Origin: Pirellulales bacterium
Lineage (GTDB): Bacteria; Planctomycetota; Planctomycetia; Pirellulales; Lacipirellulaceae
Assembly (NCBI GenBank): GCA_020847515.1
Contig: JADLBW010000146.1
Coordinates: forward strand, 1 to 57,539
Direction of reading: 5' to 3'
Length of the DNA: 57,539 nt
Shown here: piece by piece, positions 36,487-44,868 of the stretch
Numbering within the stretch: the first letter of the stretch is position 1
Layout: every line of letters starts with the position of its first letter
Program-made: the position numbers and the translations under genes
The notes under the pieces: generated by a model
What the model was told of the DNA's origin: nothing
The model's database searches: none
Seen by the model: the letters and a program-made list of their open reading frames with translations, nothing else

Positions 36487-37611
36487 TCACGACTGCAACA
36501 CCATGGCAGGGTCGACTTGTCGGATTCGCAAATAGGGGAGCGCCGAGGACACGAAGCAAATCGCCGAAACTAACAGGCAGCTACCGATAGAGACGAACCA
36601 CGGCACGGCGATGGGCGCCCGCGGCGTACTGAAGCTGGCCTGAATCAGCGCCACCAGGGCCAGCCCCACGGCGCTGCCCATGGCCGCCAGCAAAAACGCC
36701 TGGCTGAAGACGATCCCGTAGATCTGCCGTTCCGCGGCGCCGATGGCCTTCAGCGCGCCGAACTCGCTGAGCCGGTCGAGCACCGACGCATATAGCGTTT
36801 CAGCCACGACGACCAGGCCCACCAGAAGCCCCAGCAACGTGGCGGCGCCAAAGCTGATGCCCAAGCCCGTTCGCCGAAGCCAGAACCCGACCGATTCGGA
36901 AGCGTACTTATCTTTGGTGAAGGCCTCGGCGTCGGGGAGCCGCTGGCGAATCTGCCGGCAGATCTCCTGAACGTCCGCGCCGTCTTGCGCCTTCACCAAG
37001 AAGTAGGAAGCGACTTCCGCAGGCCGATCCAGAAACTCGCGGGCCCGGTCGATCGTCGTAAAGACGTACGGGGTCACCGAGAAGCCAAGTATACCGACGC
37101 TGAAATCCACCACCCGACCGCGGCGCTTGCCGATCTCGCGAATATCTCCGACCTTGGGGTTTCCGATGCGAGCCCGATCGTACCAGTCGACGATGATCGC
37201 GTCCGCCTTGCGCAATACGCTCGCATCGCCGCTGATGGTTCGGTTGGTGCTGCCGACCAAGCTCGACGGTTCGCAGCCGACGACGAGTACCGGTTCAAAC
37301 CCCCCGTCGGGCAGCGTCATCACGCTGTAGCCCACCAGGTAAGGATCGGCATGGGCGACGCCGTCGACAGCCCGGATCCTCTGGACCCAGCGGCGGGGTA
37401 CGTCATTGGGAAAATCGACGTTGGTCATCTTCTGATGTCCGACCCAAATGTCAGCGTCGCCCTGATCGACCAAGAGGCTGGCCTTGCGGATCAGCCCGAT
37501 GAACAGCCCCCCTTGGACGTTCAGCAGGACCACGGAAAACACGACGCCGACCAGCGCCGTCAGCAGTTTGCCGCGGTCCGCGATTAACGTCTTGGCTGCA
37601 ATGGTCCACAC
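36487..37611 (-). CDS. FtsX-like ABC transporter permease (DevC type)
   Basis: 374 residues from the GTG at 37611 with GGTGA just upstream. One N-terminal membrane helix (LLTALVGVVFSVVLLNVQGG), a periplasmic MacB-like domain of about 200 residues, then three C-terminal helices (ISFGAATLLGLLVGLVVVAE and after) with the EFGALKAIGA coupling motif. This is the layout of DevC and LolC/E permeases. It lies 58 bases downstream of the FeeM-like gene, so the acyl product and its exporter are probably co-expressed. Confidence 0.92.
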   Translation of the reverse strand: MWTIAAKTLIADRGKLLTALVGVVFSVVLLNVQGGLFIGLIRKASLLVDQGDADIWVGHQKMTNVDFPNDVPRRWVQRIRAVDGVAHADPYLVGYSVMTLPDGGFEPVLVVGCEPSSLVGSTNRTISGDASVLRKADAIIVDWYDRARIGNPKVGDIREIGKRRGRVVDFSVGILGFSVTPYVFTTIDRAREFLDRPAEVASYFLVKAQDGADVQEICRQIRQRLPDAEAFTKDKYASESVGFWLRRTGLGISFGAATLLGLLVGLVVVAETLYASVLDRLSEFGALKAIGAAERQIYGIVFSQAFLLAAMGSAVGLALVALIQASFSTPRAPIAVPWFVSIGSCLLVSAICFVSSALPYLRIRQVDPAMVLQS

Positions 37612-37669
37612 TAGGTCACCGTCGGCGCAGGTCGTCGAAAGCTTACTTCACGCCGCGGCGCCGGGCGCT

Positions 37670-38506
37670 TCACGAGGCCGCGCTCGTTGCATATTCGTAG
37701 CGATCGTCATAGGCGGCCCGCCCGTCGGCGACGCCTCCGCGGACCCGCAGGCCCGTCCGCTCGATGGAGCGATCTCCCCGGAGCCGGGGCTTCGTCGCCG
37801 CCGCCGGGCCGGGAGCCTCCAATTCACGTTCATACAGGCTCTGCCAAAGCCGAGCCATTCGCCGCGTGAATTGCGTCGTCGCCAATCGGTCTGAGAGCGC
37901 CAACGATGAGAACTGCATGCCGAAGTATCGCTGCCACACCAGCGGATTTTCCTCCCGCGAACCTCGCAGGTCGAGCTGCAGCGCTAAGGCCGGCGCCCCC
38001 GCGACGCTGGGATGCGGCGCGGGCCCGGCGAAACGCTTAAAGCCGGCGACGCGCTCATAGAAGGCCGCATGACGAGGATGGACGGCGACGACGATGCGCG
38101 TCATTCCCCGTCGCGCCGCGGCTTGCGCGGCGAGCCCCATCAGATGATGCACCACGTACACGCCGTCCACGGCCGACGACGGATCAATCGCCAGGCAACC
38201 GGCTTCAGCGATGCATGGTTCGCGGCTGGTGATTTCATTGACTTCGGCGTCGAAGATCGACCTCAGCGGAACGCCGAGCGGCCGATCCTCGATCAGGCTC
38301 AAGGTTCCAATGATCCGCGAACGCGTGCGCGCGATAAACACCCGCGTCTCGGGCAACAGGTGATAGCGCGTCAGCCGTAACTGCTGGACGCGAGGGCAGG
38401 CAATCAGTCCCCGTCGCTGGTACGACCGATAGAGGCACCGGAAGGCCCCCATGAACTCGCCGTGTTCGAGGGCGCGCGTGAAATGTATGCACGAAGAGTC
38501 GATCAT
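37670..38506 (-). CDS. FeeM-like N-acyl amino acid synthase / exosortase-associated GNAT acyltransferase (copy 1)
   Basis: 278 residues. The start at 38506 is fixed by a strong Shine-Dalgarno (GAGGTGA). RCLYRSYQRRGLI, RLTRYHLLPETRVFIART and IVVAVHPRHAAFYERVAGF are the landmarks of the GNAT group that contains N-acyltyrosine synthase FeeM and the PEP-CTERM-associated acyltransferases. It would join an acyl chain from acyl-ACP or acyl-CoA to an amino acid. It leads a cluster with exporter, acyl-CoA synthetase, PP-loop ATPase and reductase. A paralogue is at 46910-47695. The C-terminal 50 residues are Arg-rich and unlike the paralogue. Confidence 0.85.
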   Translation of the reverse strand: MIDSSCIHFTRALEHGEFMGAFRCLYRSYQRRGLIACPRVQQLRLTRYHLLPETRVFIARTRSRIIGTLSLIEDRPLGVPLRSIFDAEVNEITSREPCIAEAGCLAIDPSSAVDGVYVVHHLMGLAAQAAARRGMTRIVVAVHPRHAAFYERVAGFKRFAGPAPHPSVAGAPALALQLDLRGSREENPLVWQRYFGMQFSSLALSDRLATTQFTRRMARLWQSLYERELEAPGPAAATKPRLRGDRSIERTGLRVRGGVADGRAAYDDRYEYATSAAS

Positions 38507-38691
38507 AGAGTCACCTCGTTGCCAATCGAAGGAGTTGACCTGCGGACGGTGACTTCCGTACGACGCCGACTATCGACCTGCGCCGCTGACGCGGCAACGT
38601 CAACGTGCAAGCTCAAGCGTACAGACGAGAACCGACCGAACGAAAAGAAACGATCGCTCGAGAAGTCTAAATCCATTATTGCTTTAGCAGA

Positions 38692-38721
38692 ATTGTACAG
38701 GCTGGTACACGAACTCGCCAA
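38692..38721 (-). promoter_or_regulatory. Candidate promoter and operator for the lipid cluster
   Basis: On the minus strand TTGGCG and TACAAT are 18 bases apart, about 185 bases before the FeeM-like start. An inverted repeat TGTAC-N6-GTACA (38694-38709) overlaps the -10 and spacer, a plausible repressor site. Confidence 0.4.
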
Positions 38722-39239
38722 ACCCGAATGATCTGCGGCCGTTCCGCGGCAGCAGAACGAGCGCTCAGAAACGGCGAACAGCGTCCGCCCAGATTCGCGA
38801 TCCCTGCTGCGCTTCGCTGACTGAAAATCCTGATGCCGACTCGCTTCCCCCCGGAGGCGAGCCCGGCTTCGACGTCCGCCTGCCGGCTTACAGGACCGAC
38901 GAGCGACGCGATTGCCAAGAGAATGTATTAATAGGCGCTCCGACAACCCCGTCCAATCGCGGATTGCCGCATCTCTCGGCGGCGGGGCGTCCATATGTCG
39001 TACCTCACGGCCCGCCGCGGGCCAGCCGGATTCTAAGGCACAGACCAGGAGCCATCTGCGCGCAGCGTTCACGGCGATGTCCTCCGGATAATGCCACCTG
39101 CGGAATGGGAGTCCTGAGATGTCATCGTCGCACGGCCTCAGACCGCTCCACTCTCATCTGGTCGGCCCCCTCTTCAGGGGTAATAAACCTCAGCATCCAT
39201 AGATGGCAGAGGGCCGCTGGCAGGGCGTTTCCAAGAAAC

Positions 39240-39268
39240 TCGACATTCCCCCAGCCTGGAACTACACT
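39240..39268 (+). promoter_or_regulatory. Candidate promoter of the nucleotide-sugar dehydrogenase
   Basis: TCGACA and TACACT are separated by 17 bases; the -10 ends 118 bases before the ATG at 39387. Confidence 0.35.
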
Positions 39269-39386
39269 GGCTACGCACTGATCACAAGCGCGTGGGTCGC
39301 CCCCCTGGAGAGGGGAAATTGAGCCGTTCGCCAACCCAGCCTCGTCGTCGTGCGAGACGCCGTTCCATAACCTCATAGGCCTCGAT

Positions 39387-40721
39387 ATGAACTCGCCCGC
39401 GGTATGCCAGGAGTTCTTGGACCGAGTCGAACGACGAAAGACCACGGTCGGCGTCATCGGCTTAGGATACGTCGGCTTGCCGTTGATTCACGCGTTTATC
39501 GACGCTGGATTTCGAACGCTGGGCTATGACGTCGATCAGAAAAAAGTCGACTCGCTCAATCGCGGCCAAAGCTACATCGGGCACATTCCGTCCGAGTGGC
39601 TTGCCGGCTGGCTCGAGACGGAGCGGTTTGTCGCCACGGCCGATCCGGCGCGACTGGCGGACGCCGACGCCATTCTCATTTGCGTTCCCACGCCGCTGTC
39701 CGACACGCGCGACCCCGACTTGAGCTACGTGATAGGCACCGTGCAAACCATCGCCCGCACGTTGCGCCGCGGCCAGTTGATCGTGCTGGAGAGCACCACG
39801 TATCCAGGCACGACGCGCGACGTCGTTCTGCCCGAGTTGCAGGCCTCCGGTCTGCGGGTCGGCGAAGATTACTTTCTCGCGTACAGCCCCGAGCGGGAGG
39901 ACCCCGGCAACAAGCACTATTCCGCCGCCCGCATTCCGAAAGTGGTTGGCGGCTTCGACGAGGCCAGCCTTAGCGCTGCGGCGGCGCTTTATCGCTCGGT
40001 GGTGGTCGACGTGGTCCCTGTGAGCTCGTGCGAAGTGGCCGAGGCGTGCAAGATTCTCGAGAACACGTATCGAGCCGTTAACATTGCGCTGGTCAACGAG
40101 CTGAAGATGCTTTGCGACCGCATGTCGATGGACGTGTGGGAAGTCATCGACGCCGCGAAGTCAAAGCCATTTGGTTTTCAAGCCTTCTATCCGGGCCCGG
40201 GATTGGGAGGGCACTGCATCCCGATCGATCCGTTCTATCTGAGCTGGGTCGCGCGGAAGCACGGCACGTCGACCCGGTTCATCGAATTGGCGGGCGAAGT
40301 GAACTCGTACATGCCCGAGTATGTCATTCGACGCGTCGTCGAGGCGCTCAATCGCTCCGGAAAGGCCGTTCGCGGCAGCCGCATCGCACTGCTTGGCGTG
40401 GCCTACAAGCGGGACGTCGACGATCCCCGCGAAAGCCCCTCCTTCGTTCTGATGGAACGGCTGCTCGCCCTGGGCGCCTCGCTTACGTACAACGACCCTC
40501 ACGTGCCCTCGCTTCCCACGATGCGTGCCCACGATCTGCCGGCCATGGACAGTCGCGAGTTGACGGCCGAATTCCTGGCCGAGCAGGATTGCGTGTTAAT
40601 CGCTACTGACCATTCAGCGTACGATTACGACTTCATTGTCGCGCACGCACCGCTGGTGGTGGACACCCGCAACGCGACCAAGCAGGTGGCAGCCGGTCGC
40701 GAAAAAATCGTCAAGGCTTAG
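39387..40721 (+). CDS. UDP-glucose/UDP-N-acetylhexosamine 6-dehydrogenase
   Basis: 444 residues. VGVIGLGYVGLPL is the NAD-binding motif; ESTTYPGTTRDVVLP, YSPEREDPGN and the catalytic-Cys segment GPGLGGHCIPIDPFYL follow, with the C-terminal YKRDVDDPRESPSFVLMERL. The PSERxxPGN-like and HCIPIDP forms fit the UDP-GlcNAc/ManNAc dehydrogenase branch (WbpA, TviB) rather than plain UDP-glucose dehydrogenase. It oxidises C6 twice to give a uronic acid donor, which could feed an acidic sugar to the polysaccharide encoded at 1-26941. It is transcribed alone, away from that operon. Confidence 0.92.
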   Translation: MNSPAVCQEFLDRVERRKTTVGVIGLGYVGLPLIHAFIDAGFRTLGYDVDQKKVDSLNRGQSYIGHIPSEWLAGWLETERFVATADPARLADADAILICVPTPLSDTRDPDLSYVIGTVQTIARTLRRGQLIVLESTTYPGTTRDVVLPELQASGLRVGEDYFLAYSPEREDPGNKHYSAARIPKVVGGFDEASLSAAAALYRSVVVDVVPVSSCEVAEACKILENTYRAVNIALVNELKMLCDRMSMDVWEVIDAAKSKPFGFQAFYPGPGLGGHCIPIDPFYLSWVARKHGTSTRFIELAGEVNSYMPEYVIRRVVEALNRSGKAVRGSRIALLGVAYKRDVDDPRESPSFVLMERLLALGASLTYNDPHVPSLPTMRAHDLPAMDSRELTAEFLAEQDCVLIATDHSAYDYDFIVAHAPLVVDTRNATKQVAAGREKIVKA

Positions 40722-41134
40722 TCCTCTGTCGCGTCCTTTTGATTGGCCGCCTGGCGGTAGCCCCAGCCCTGGGGGGCGACAGGAACCGGTGGCTAGCGCC
40801 CTGCGGCTGACGTGCGCAACTCGCAGTTTTGGGTTGCACAGGGGCCGGGCGGCGAGCGACTGCCAATGGCCGCAACTCCGTCCGGCTGTTCTTCGGGTCG
40901 GTGCGCAGCTCCGGCCGCGAATTGGCCTTGGGCCTCCTCGGCCCTGCTCTCTAGTCGCCCGGCGCCGGCAGCCTCGCCCCCGGCTGAGGTATAATTGAAT
41001 ATCTGCCGCGTTCTGGCGGCAGTTTCACCGTCGGAATCGTTACGGCACGCCGTAAGCCGGCGCCGACGCGGCCACTGCATCGCCAGGTGCGCCGCCGGCA
41101 TATCGCGGCTGTTCGGGCTGGCCACAGGCAATCG
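40722..41134. other. 413-base intergenic region with a dispersed repeat copy
   Basis: A short hairpin (CCCCA/TGGGG, 40761-40774) follows the dehydrogenase and may help termination. The repeat copy at 40784-40810 comes next. A TATAAT-like word lies at 40987-40992 (GGTATAATTG) without a good -35. No reading frame is supported. Confidence 0.5.
40784..40810 (+). repeat. Dispersed intergenic repeat, copy 1
   Basis: The 27-base word starting AACCGGTGGCTAGCGCCC matches 24 of 27 bases at 48160-48186. Both copies are intergenic. The core is GGCTAGCGCCC-GCGGCTGA. Confidence 0.7.
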
Positions 41135-41404
41135 ATGCGGAAATTTCTTGGGTATGTAGCGGCAGCCACCCTTGTCTCGTTCGGGTTATGGCGCCTGGGA
41201 ATCGAATCGACGCCGGAACTTCGCGCGCTTATTGGCTTTCTGCTGTTCGCGGGCGGGTGGACGCTCGGATTGCGGATCGGCTCGGACTCGGGTCTGCGTC
41301 TGCTTCAGGACCTGTTGCGATTGAACAAAGTGCTTGCCGATCAGAACGCCGACCTGGCCGAGCAAAACCATCGCTTGCTGAAACGAGCGCTGTCCAACGA
41401 GTGA
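41135..41404 (+). CDS. Small membrane protein with C-terminal coiled coil
   Basis: 89 residues from the ATG at 41135. Two hydrophobic segments (GYVAAATLVSFGLWRLGI and ALIGFLLFAGGWTLGLRIG) are followed by a charged helix with heptad-like Leu and Asn spacing (LLRLNKVLADQNADLAEQNH). I recognise no family. It could be a small inner-membrane adaptor. Coding is supported by the coherent membrane-plus-coiled-coil layout rather than by homology; the ribosome site (CAGGC) is weak. Confidence 0.55.
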   Translation: MRKFLGYVAAATLVSFGLWRLGIESTPELRALIGFLLFAGGWTLGLRIGSDSGLRLLQDLLRLNKVLADQNADLAEQNHRLLKRALSNE

Positions 41405-41502
41405 CCGATGACTGCGCTAACGCCGGGCCCTGTTGGCTGATCCGCCCGCCAACATTCGCGCACCTCCAGCCAGCGCCGGACGCCGGGGCAAGGCTGCGTC
41501 AA

Positions 41503-42750
41503 TCAATCCGGTCGCACCCGCGACCCTAGCCTGGCGATGCGGCATAGCCCCACCCCCAGCAGCAGCAAGGCCGCCGACGCCGGCTCCGGAATCGACGCCG
41601 CCGACGCCGCATTCGCGGCCGCGCTGGCCTCGCCTTGCCAGATCAGAAGATCGCCGCCGTCGACGTCGCCGTCCCGGTCAGCGTCGCCGTCGGCCGGCGA
41701 CGCGAAATTGCTGCCGAAGTGGTCTTCCCACGCCGCCAGATCGGCCCCGTTGACAAGCTGATCGCCGTTGAAGTCCGCCAGGAGTTGCGCCGGATCGAAT
41801 ACCGTCACGTCATAGCTGAACATCCGCGCCGTGCCGCCGATGACGACGTTGCTCAGCGTTACCTCATATCGCGTATCCGCGGCCGGACGAGGCCAATTGG
41901 CCGTGTCGCTCAGGTTCTTGGGCCTCCATACCAGCGTGTTGTCTCCGAAGCCGCCGGCAAGCGGCTCGAGCGTAGCAGGAATCGTCGTTCCGTTTTCAGA
42001 CATCGCTACCATGGCGTTGCTGAAATTCGCCCCCGGATAGGAGAACGACCAGCGGGAATAGGTGACCTGATACGGGACGAACCCCGCCGGCGGCCATGCC
42101 ACGTAGGGGTCCCGCGTCGCCGGCCGAGGCATCACGAGCGTATCGTCCTTCACCCACAGCGCATTGGCGGGCAGATAGGGCGAAGCCCGCGGCACATCGC
42201 CGACGCCCATCTCGTCCACCGGTGGGTAGAGCAACAGCCGCCGATGCCCCGCCGCGTAATTCGGCCCCCCGCCGTCCTGCATGTAGAAGTTGATCGCCGT
42301 GGGGCCGCTGACGCCGAGCGCTAGATTCGACTTGCTGGCGGCCAGCGCACCGTCGCTCGTGTAACACATCCAGGTGGCAGGCGGGCTATGGTCGATGTCG
42401 GTATTAGCGCTCATCATCAGCGCCGCCTGCTGATCCATCGCGCTCCACTGAGCATTGAGCGACACCTCCGCCGGCACTCCGGCCATGGCGCGAAAATAGT
42501 TGATGCGGTCGAGTTCCGCTTGCTGGTAGGCCGGCGACGTAGTCCCCGCATCGCAGGCGGCATGATTACCGGTCCAACCGATATCTACGCCTTCCGACGG
42601 CAGATAGGCGCTTATGTAAAAAGCCCGCGCGGCCGCTCGGCTCGAGGGATCGACCTCAAGACCCTTGGCGACGCTAGCCCACCAACATACCGCCAGACCA
42701 GCCGCGACGCCGCACTGGCGGCCAACGGCCCGTAGGTGAAGTCCATGCAT
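41503..42750 (-). CDS. Secreted CAP-domain protein with dockerin-like repeat and PEP-CTERM tail
   Basis: 415 residues; AGGA lies nine bases before the ATG. A signal peptide (about 1-30) is followed by a CAP/SCP-like domain (about 75-185; RINYFRAMAGVPAEVSLNAQ, TDIDHSPPATWMCY), a beta-rich region, a type I dockerin-like pair (ADFNGDQLVNGADLAAWEDH at 325-344 and DADRDGDVDGGDLLIW at 356-371), and the tail IPEPASAALLLLGVGLCRIA (387-406) plus a basic end. The tail predicts sorting by the exosortase. CAP proteins have varied roles; no enzymatic function is claimed. The order CAP, dockerin, PEP-CTERM is unusual. Confidence 0.88.
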   Translation of the reverse strand: MHGLHLRAVGRQCGVAAGLAVCWWASVAKGLEVDPSSRAAARAFYISAYLPSEGVDIGWTGNHAACDAGTTSPAYQQAELDRINYFRAMAGVPAEVSLNAQWSAMDQQAALMMSANTDIDHSPPATWMCYTSDGALAASKSNLALGVSGPTAINFYMQDGGGPNYAAGHRRLLLYPPVDEMGVGDVPRASPYLPANALWVKDDTLVMPRPATRDPYVAWPPAGFVPYQVTYSRWSFSYPGANFSNAMVAMSENGTTIPATLEPLAGGFGDNTLVWRPKNLSDTANWPRPAADTRYEVTLSNVVIGGTARMFSYDVTVFDPAQLLADFNGDQLVNGADLAAWEDHFGSNFASPADGDADRDGDVDGGDLLIWQGEASAAANAASAASIPEPASAALLLLGVGLCRIARLGSRVRPD

Positions 42751-42983
42751 GAGGGTTCGTCCTTTTCACGCCCTGCGCCTCGCCCCGGCACAGAGGGCGT
42801 AAGCCCCTGACAACGGTTTGCGAAAGTCCGGCCCCCCCAGGCCATCCCTGCCGCCGCCCGCCGGCCCGATGCGCGCCAGCAAGTGTGCGCAGCCACGGCA
42901 GCGGCGTCCGACGGCGGAGATGACTACGGCCACACGGTCGCCCGCACCTTGCGCTAAGGTCCAATCACGCCCCGTTTGGCGCC

Positions 42984-44345
42984 TTACTTAGCGCGCCTGG
43001 CGGCCTCGATGGTCGAGCGCAACGGGAACTTGCCATCAAGCAAAATACATGCCGTCAGGTGCTCGGTGGCCTCGGCCTGCCGCCCGAGCTTCGCCAGGCT
43101 CATCCCCAGGCAATAGCGAATCCACGGGTCGTTAGGCTCGCGGCGAACCGCCTGGCTCAGAATCTCCACCGCCTTTTCCGGCTGGCCCGCATGCGACAAT
43201 GCGCAGCCGTAAGTGCTCTGGAGCTCGGGCTGCGAGCCGCCAAGCTGCTGGGCCCGTTCCGCGAGTTCTAAGGCCCGCTCCGGCGTCTGCTGCGTCTGAA
43301 CCAGGAGCATTGCCAGGTTATTGGTCGCCACCAGGTTGTTCTCATCCTGGGCGAGCACTTGCTCCAGCAGGCTGGCCGCGGTCTTGAAGTCGCCGGCCGT
43401 TTCCTCGAGTTGGGCCAGCGCGATCAGCGCTGAGACGAATTTGCCGTCCTGGCACAAGGGCCGCAGAATCTTTCGCGCGTCGTCCGGCCGCTGCAGGAGC
43501 ATCAGGACCTGCGCCACGCGTGTTCGCAGGAGCGGGTCGCTCGGCTTGCGGGCGACGGCTGCCGCGTACCAGCGATAAGCGCCCGGATAGTCGCGGGCTT
43601 CTAAGTAGAAGTCCGCCAGGCGGGCCTCGGCCGGCGGGAGTTTCGACTGGTCGCCTTCAACCCGTTTCAAGCTGGTCAGGCAGCGGGGAATATCGCCGGA
43701 GCGGAAATCCTGCATCGCCAAATACATCCACCCCGCGGTCTGGTCGGGCGCGAGGCTGGTCGCCGCCTGGAAGTCTTCGCGGGCCCCTGCCATGTCGCCC
43801 GTCTCTTGTCGGAATCGGCCCCGCGTCAGTAGGACCATGGCCGACTTCGGGGCCAGTTCGTTCGCCTTGTCATACGCCGCTCGGGCGGTCTCGAGCTCGC
43901 GCCGGGCCATGGCCACCTGCCCAATGGCCAGATGCAGATGGGGATCGTTGGGACGCTTGTCGCGCACGGCTGCTAGCGCCTCTTCGGCCCCCGGCACATC
44001 GGAAGCTTCCAATAACTCGAACACGACCTCAATGTCGCCGACCGCCAGATCGGGATGCTTGGCCGCCGCCTGATCCCACAATCGCCGCGCCTGTTTGGGA
44101 TGTTTCTGGCGATAGAGGGCCGTGCCCAAGTCATGCAGCGCTACGGGGTCGCCCCCAATCCGGGCAGTTTCTTCGCTGATCGCCCGCTCCAGATCTTCGG
44201 GCGTAGCGTCTGAAATATGAAACGCCGTGAGGTCCACGTAGATCGACGCACAGCATGTCGCGCTGATGCCGCCGGAGCATAAGGCGACGCCGACCCCGGC
44301 TGCCTTGATGCCTTGCCATACCGCGCGCAAAATCTTCCCGCTCAT
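42984..44345 (-). CDS. TPR-repeat protein, secreted or anchored
   Basis: 453 residues from the ATG at 44345, with AGGA five bases before it. An N-terminal hydrophobic segment (GIKAAGVGVALCSGGISATC) could be a signal peptide. About ten tetratricopeptide hairpins follow (for example AYDKANELAPKSAMVLLTRG, LEQVLAQDENNLVATNNLAM). Similar TPR proteins occur in exosortase loci. It precedes the CAP/PEP-CTERM gene on the same strand with a 233-base gap, so they may share a transcript. Confidence 0.88.
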   Translation of the reverse strand: MSGKILRAVWQGIKAAGVGVALCSGGISATCCASIYVDLTAFHISDATPEDLERAISEETARIGGDPVALHDLGTALYRQKHPKQARRLWDQAAAKHPDLAVGDIEVVFELLEASDVPGAEEALAAVRDKRPNDPHLHLAIGQVAMARRELETARAAYDKANELAPKSAMVLLTRGRFRQETGDMAGAREDFQAATSLAPDQTAGWMYLAMQDFRSGDIPRCLTSLKRVEGDQSKLPPAEARLADFYLEARDYPGAYRWYAAAVARKPSDPLLRTRVAQVLMLLQRPDDARKILRPLCQDGKFVSALIALAQLEETAGDFKTAASLLEQVLAQDENNLVATNNLAMLLVQTQQTPERALELAERAQQLGGSQPELQSTYGCALSHAGQPEKAVEILSQAVRREPNDPWIRYCLGMSLAKLGRQAEATEHLTACILLDGKFPLRSTIEAARRAK

Positions 44346-44407
44346 AGGAATCCTAGGAAAAGCTTGGGGGGGCGGAAATCAAATCGAGAAGGCCGTTTAC
44401 ATTTCAG

Positions 44408-44436
44408 AAAATAACAGGCGGCGGTGATGACTTCAA
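44408..44436 (-). promoter_or_regulatory. Candidate promoter of the TPR gene
   Basis: On the minus strand TTGAAG and TATTTT are separated by 17 bases, about 63 bases before the ATG at 44345. Confidence 0.4.
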
Positions 44437-44766
44437 CGATTTTCGCACGCCGGCGGGGCCGCGGCTTGCTGGGGTGTAGGGCGTCAGGACGCAGCGTCGG
44501 CTGGCAGCTCGCGGCTGGCGACTGGCGGCCGGAGTCGGTGGATCGACTTTGCGCGAGGCGGCTATCCGCACGCGAGAAAGTTACCCCCCGGGCAGTAACT
44601 GCCAATCCCCGGCGCTAGAGTATACGTCGCCCCCAAGCGTGGCTACCGGCGCCTTGTGTTGGCCGCCGGCGGGCCCGATGCGGCTCTGCTGCATGGATAT
44701 CGACGGCGGGGCTTACGTCACAAAGCGTATTTTGCGGAAATCCACGGCTAGCCCGACCGAAAATGC

Positions 44767-44795
44767 TTGCTTCTGTACGTAAATGCAGGCAAACT
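44767..44795 (+). promoter_or_regulatory. Candidate promoter of the second small secreted protein gene
   Basis: TTGCTT and CAAACT are 17 bases apart, 73 bases before the ATG at 44869. The flanking words match those upstream of the related gene at 28370: GCTTGCT here against GCTTGCA there, and GGCAAACTC against GGCATAATC. Confidence 0.4.
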
Positions 44796-44868
44796 CACCA
44801 TCCTTGTCCCCTTTTATTGCACGCTCGTTACTCGATCGCTGCAGCATTGCGACTTGTGAGCTAAGCAA

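Larger units (their letters stand above)
38507..39386. other. 880-base divergent intergenic region
   Basis: It separates the minus-strand lipid cluster from the plus-strand nucleotide-sugar dehydrogenase. The only sizeable frame (38503-39072 minus) lacks motifs and is rich in Arg and Ser; I do not count it. Two promoter-like elements are visible, one per direction (38692-38721 minus, 39240-39268 plus). The GC-poor spot at 38640-38700 fits a regulatory zone. Nothing else is recognised. Confidence 0.6.
44346..44868. other. 523-base divergent intergenic region
   Basis: It separates the minus-strand TPR gene from the plus-strand small secreted protein gene and carries a promoter-like element for each (44408-44436 minus, 44767-44795 plus). 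Between them no reading frame has motifs or a ribosome site. An inverted repeat AGTTAC-N8-GTAACT lies at 44579-44598 and may be an operator. Confidence 0.55.

Noticed and set aside
38503-39072. 189-codon minus frame whose stop overlaps the FeeM-like start as ATGA
   Set aside because: The overlap is suggestive, but the protein is rich in Arg and Ser with no motif, and promoter-like elements and a strong Shine-Dalgarno for the FeeM-like gene lie within it.
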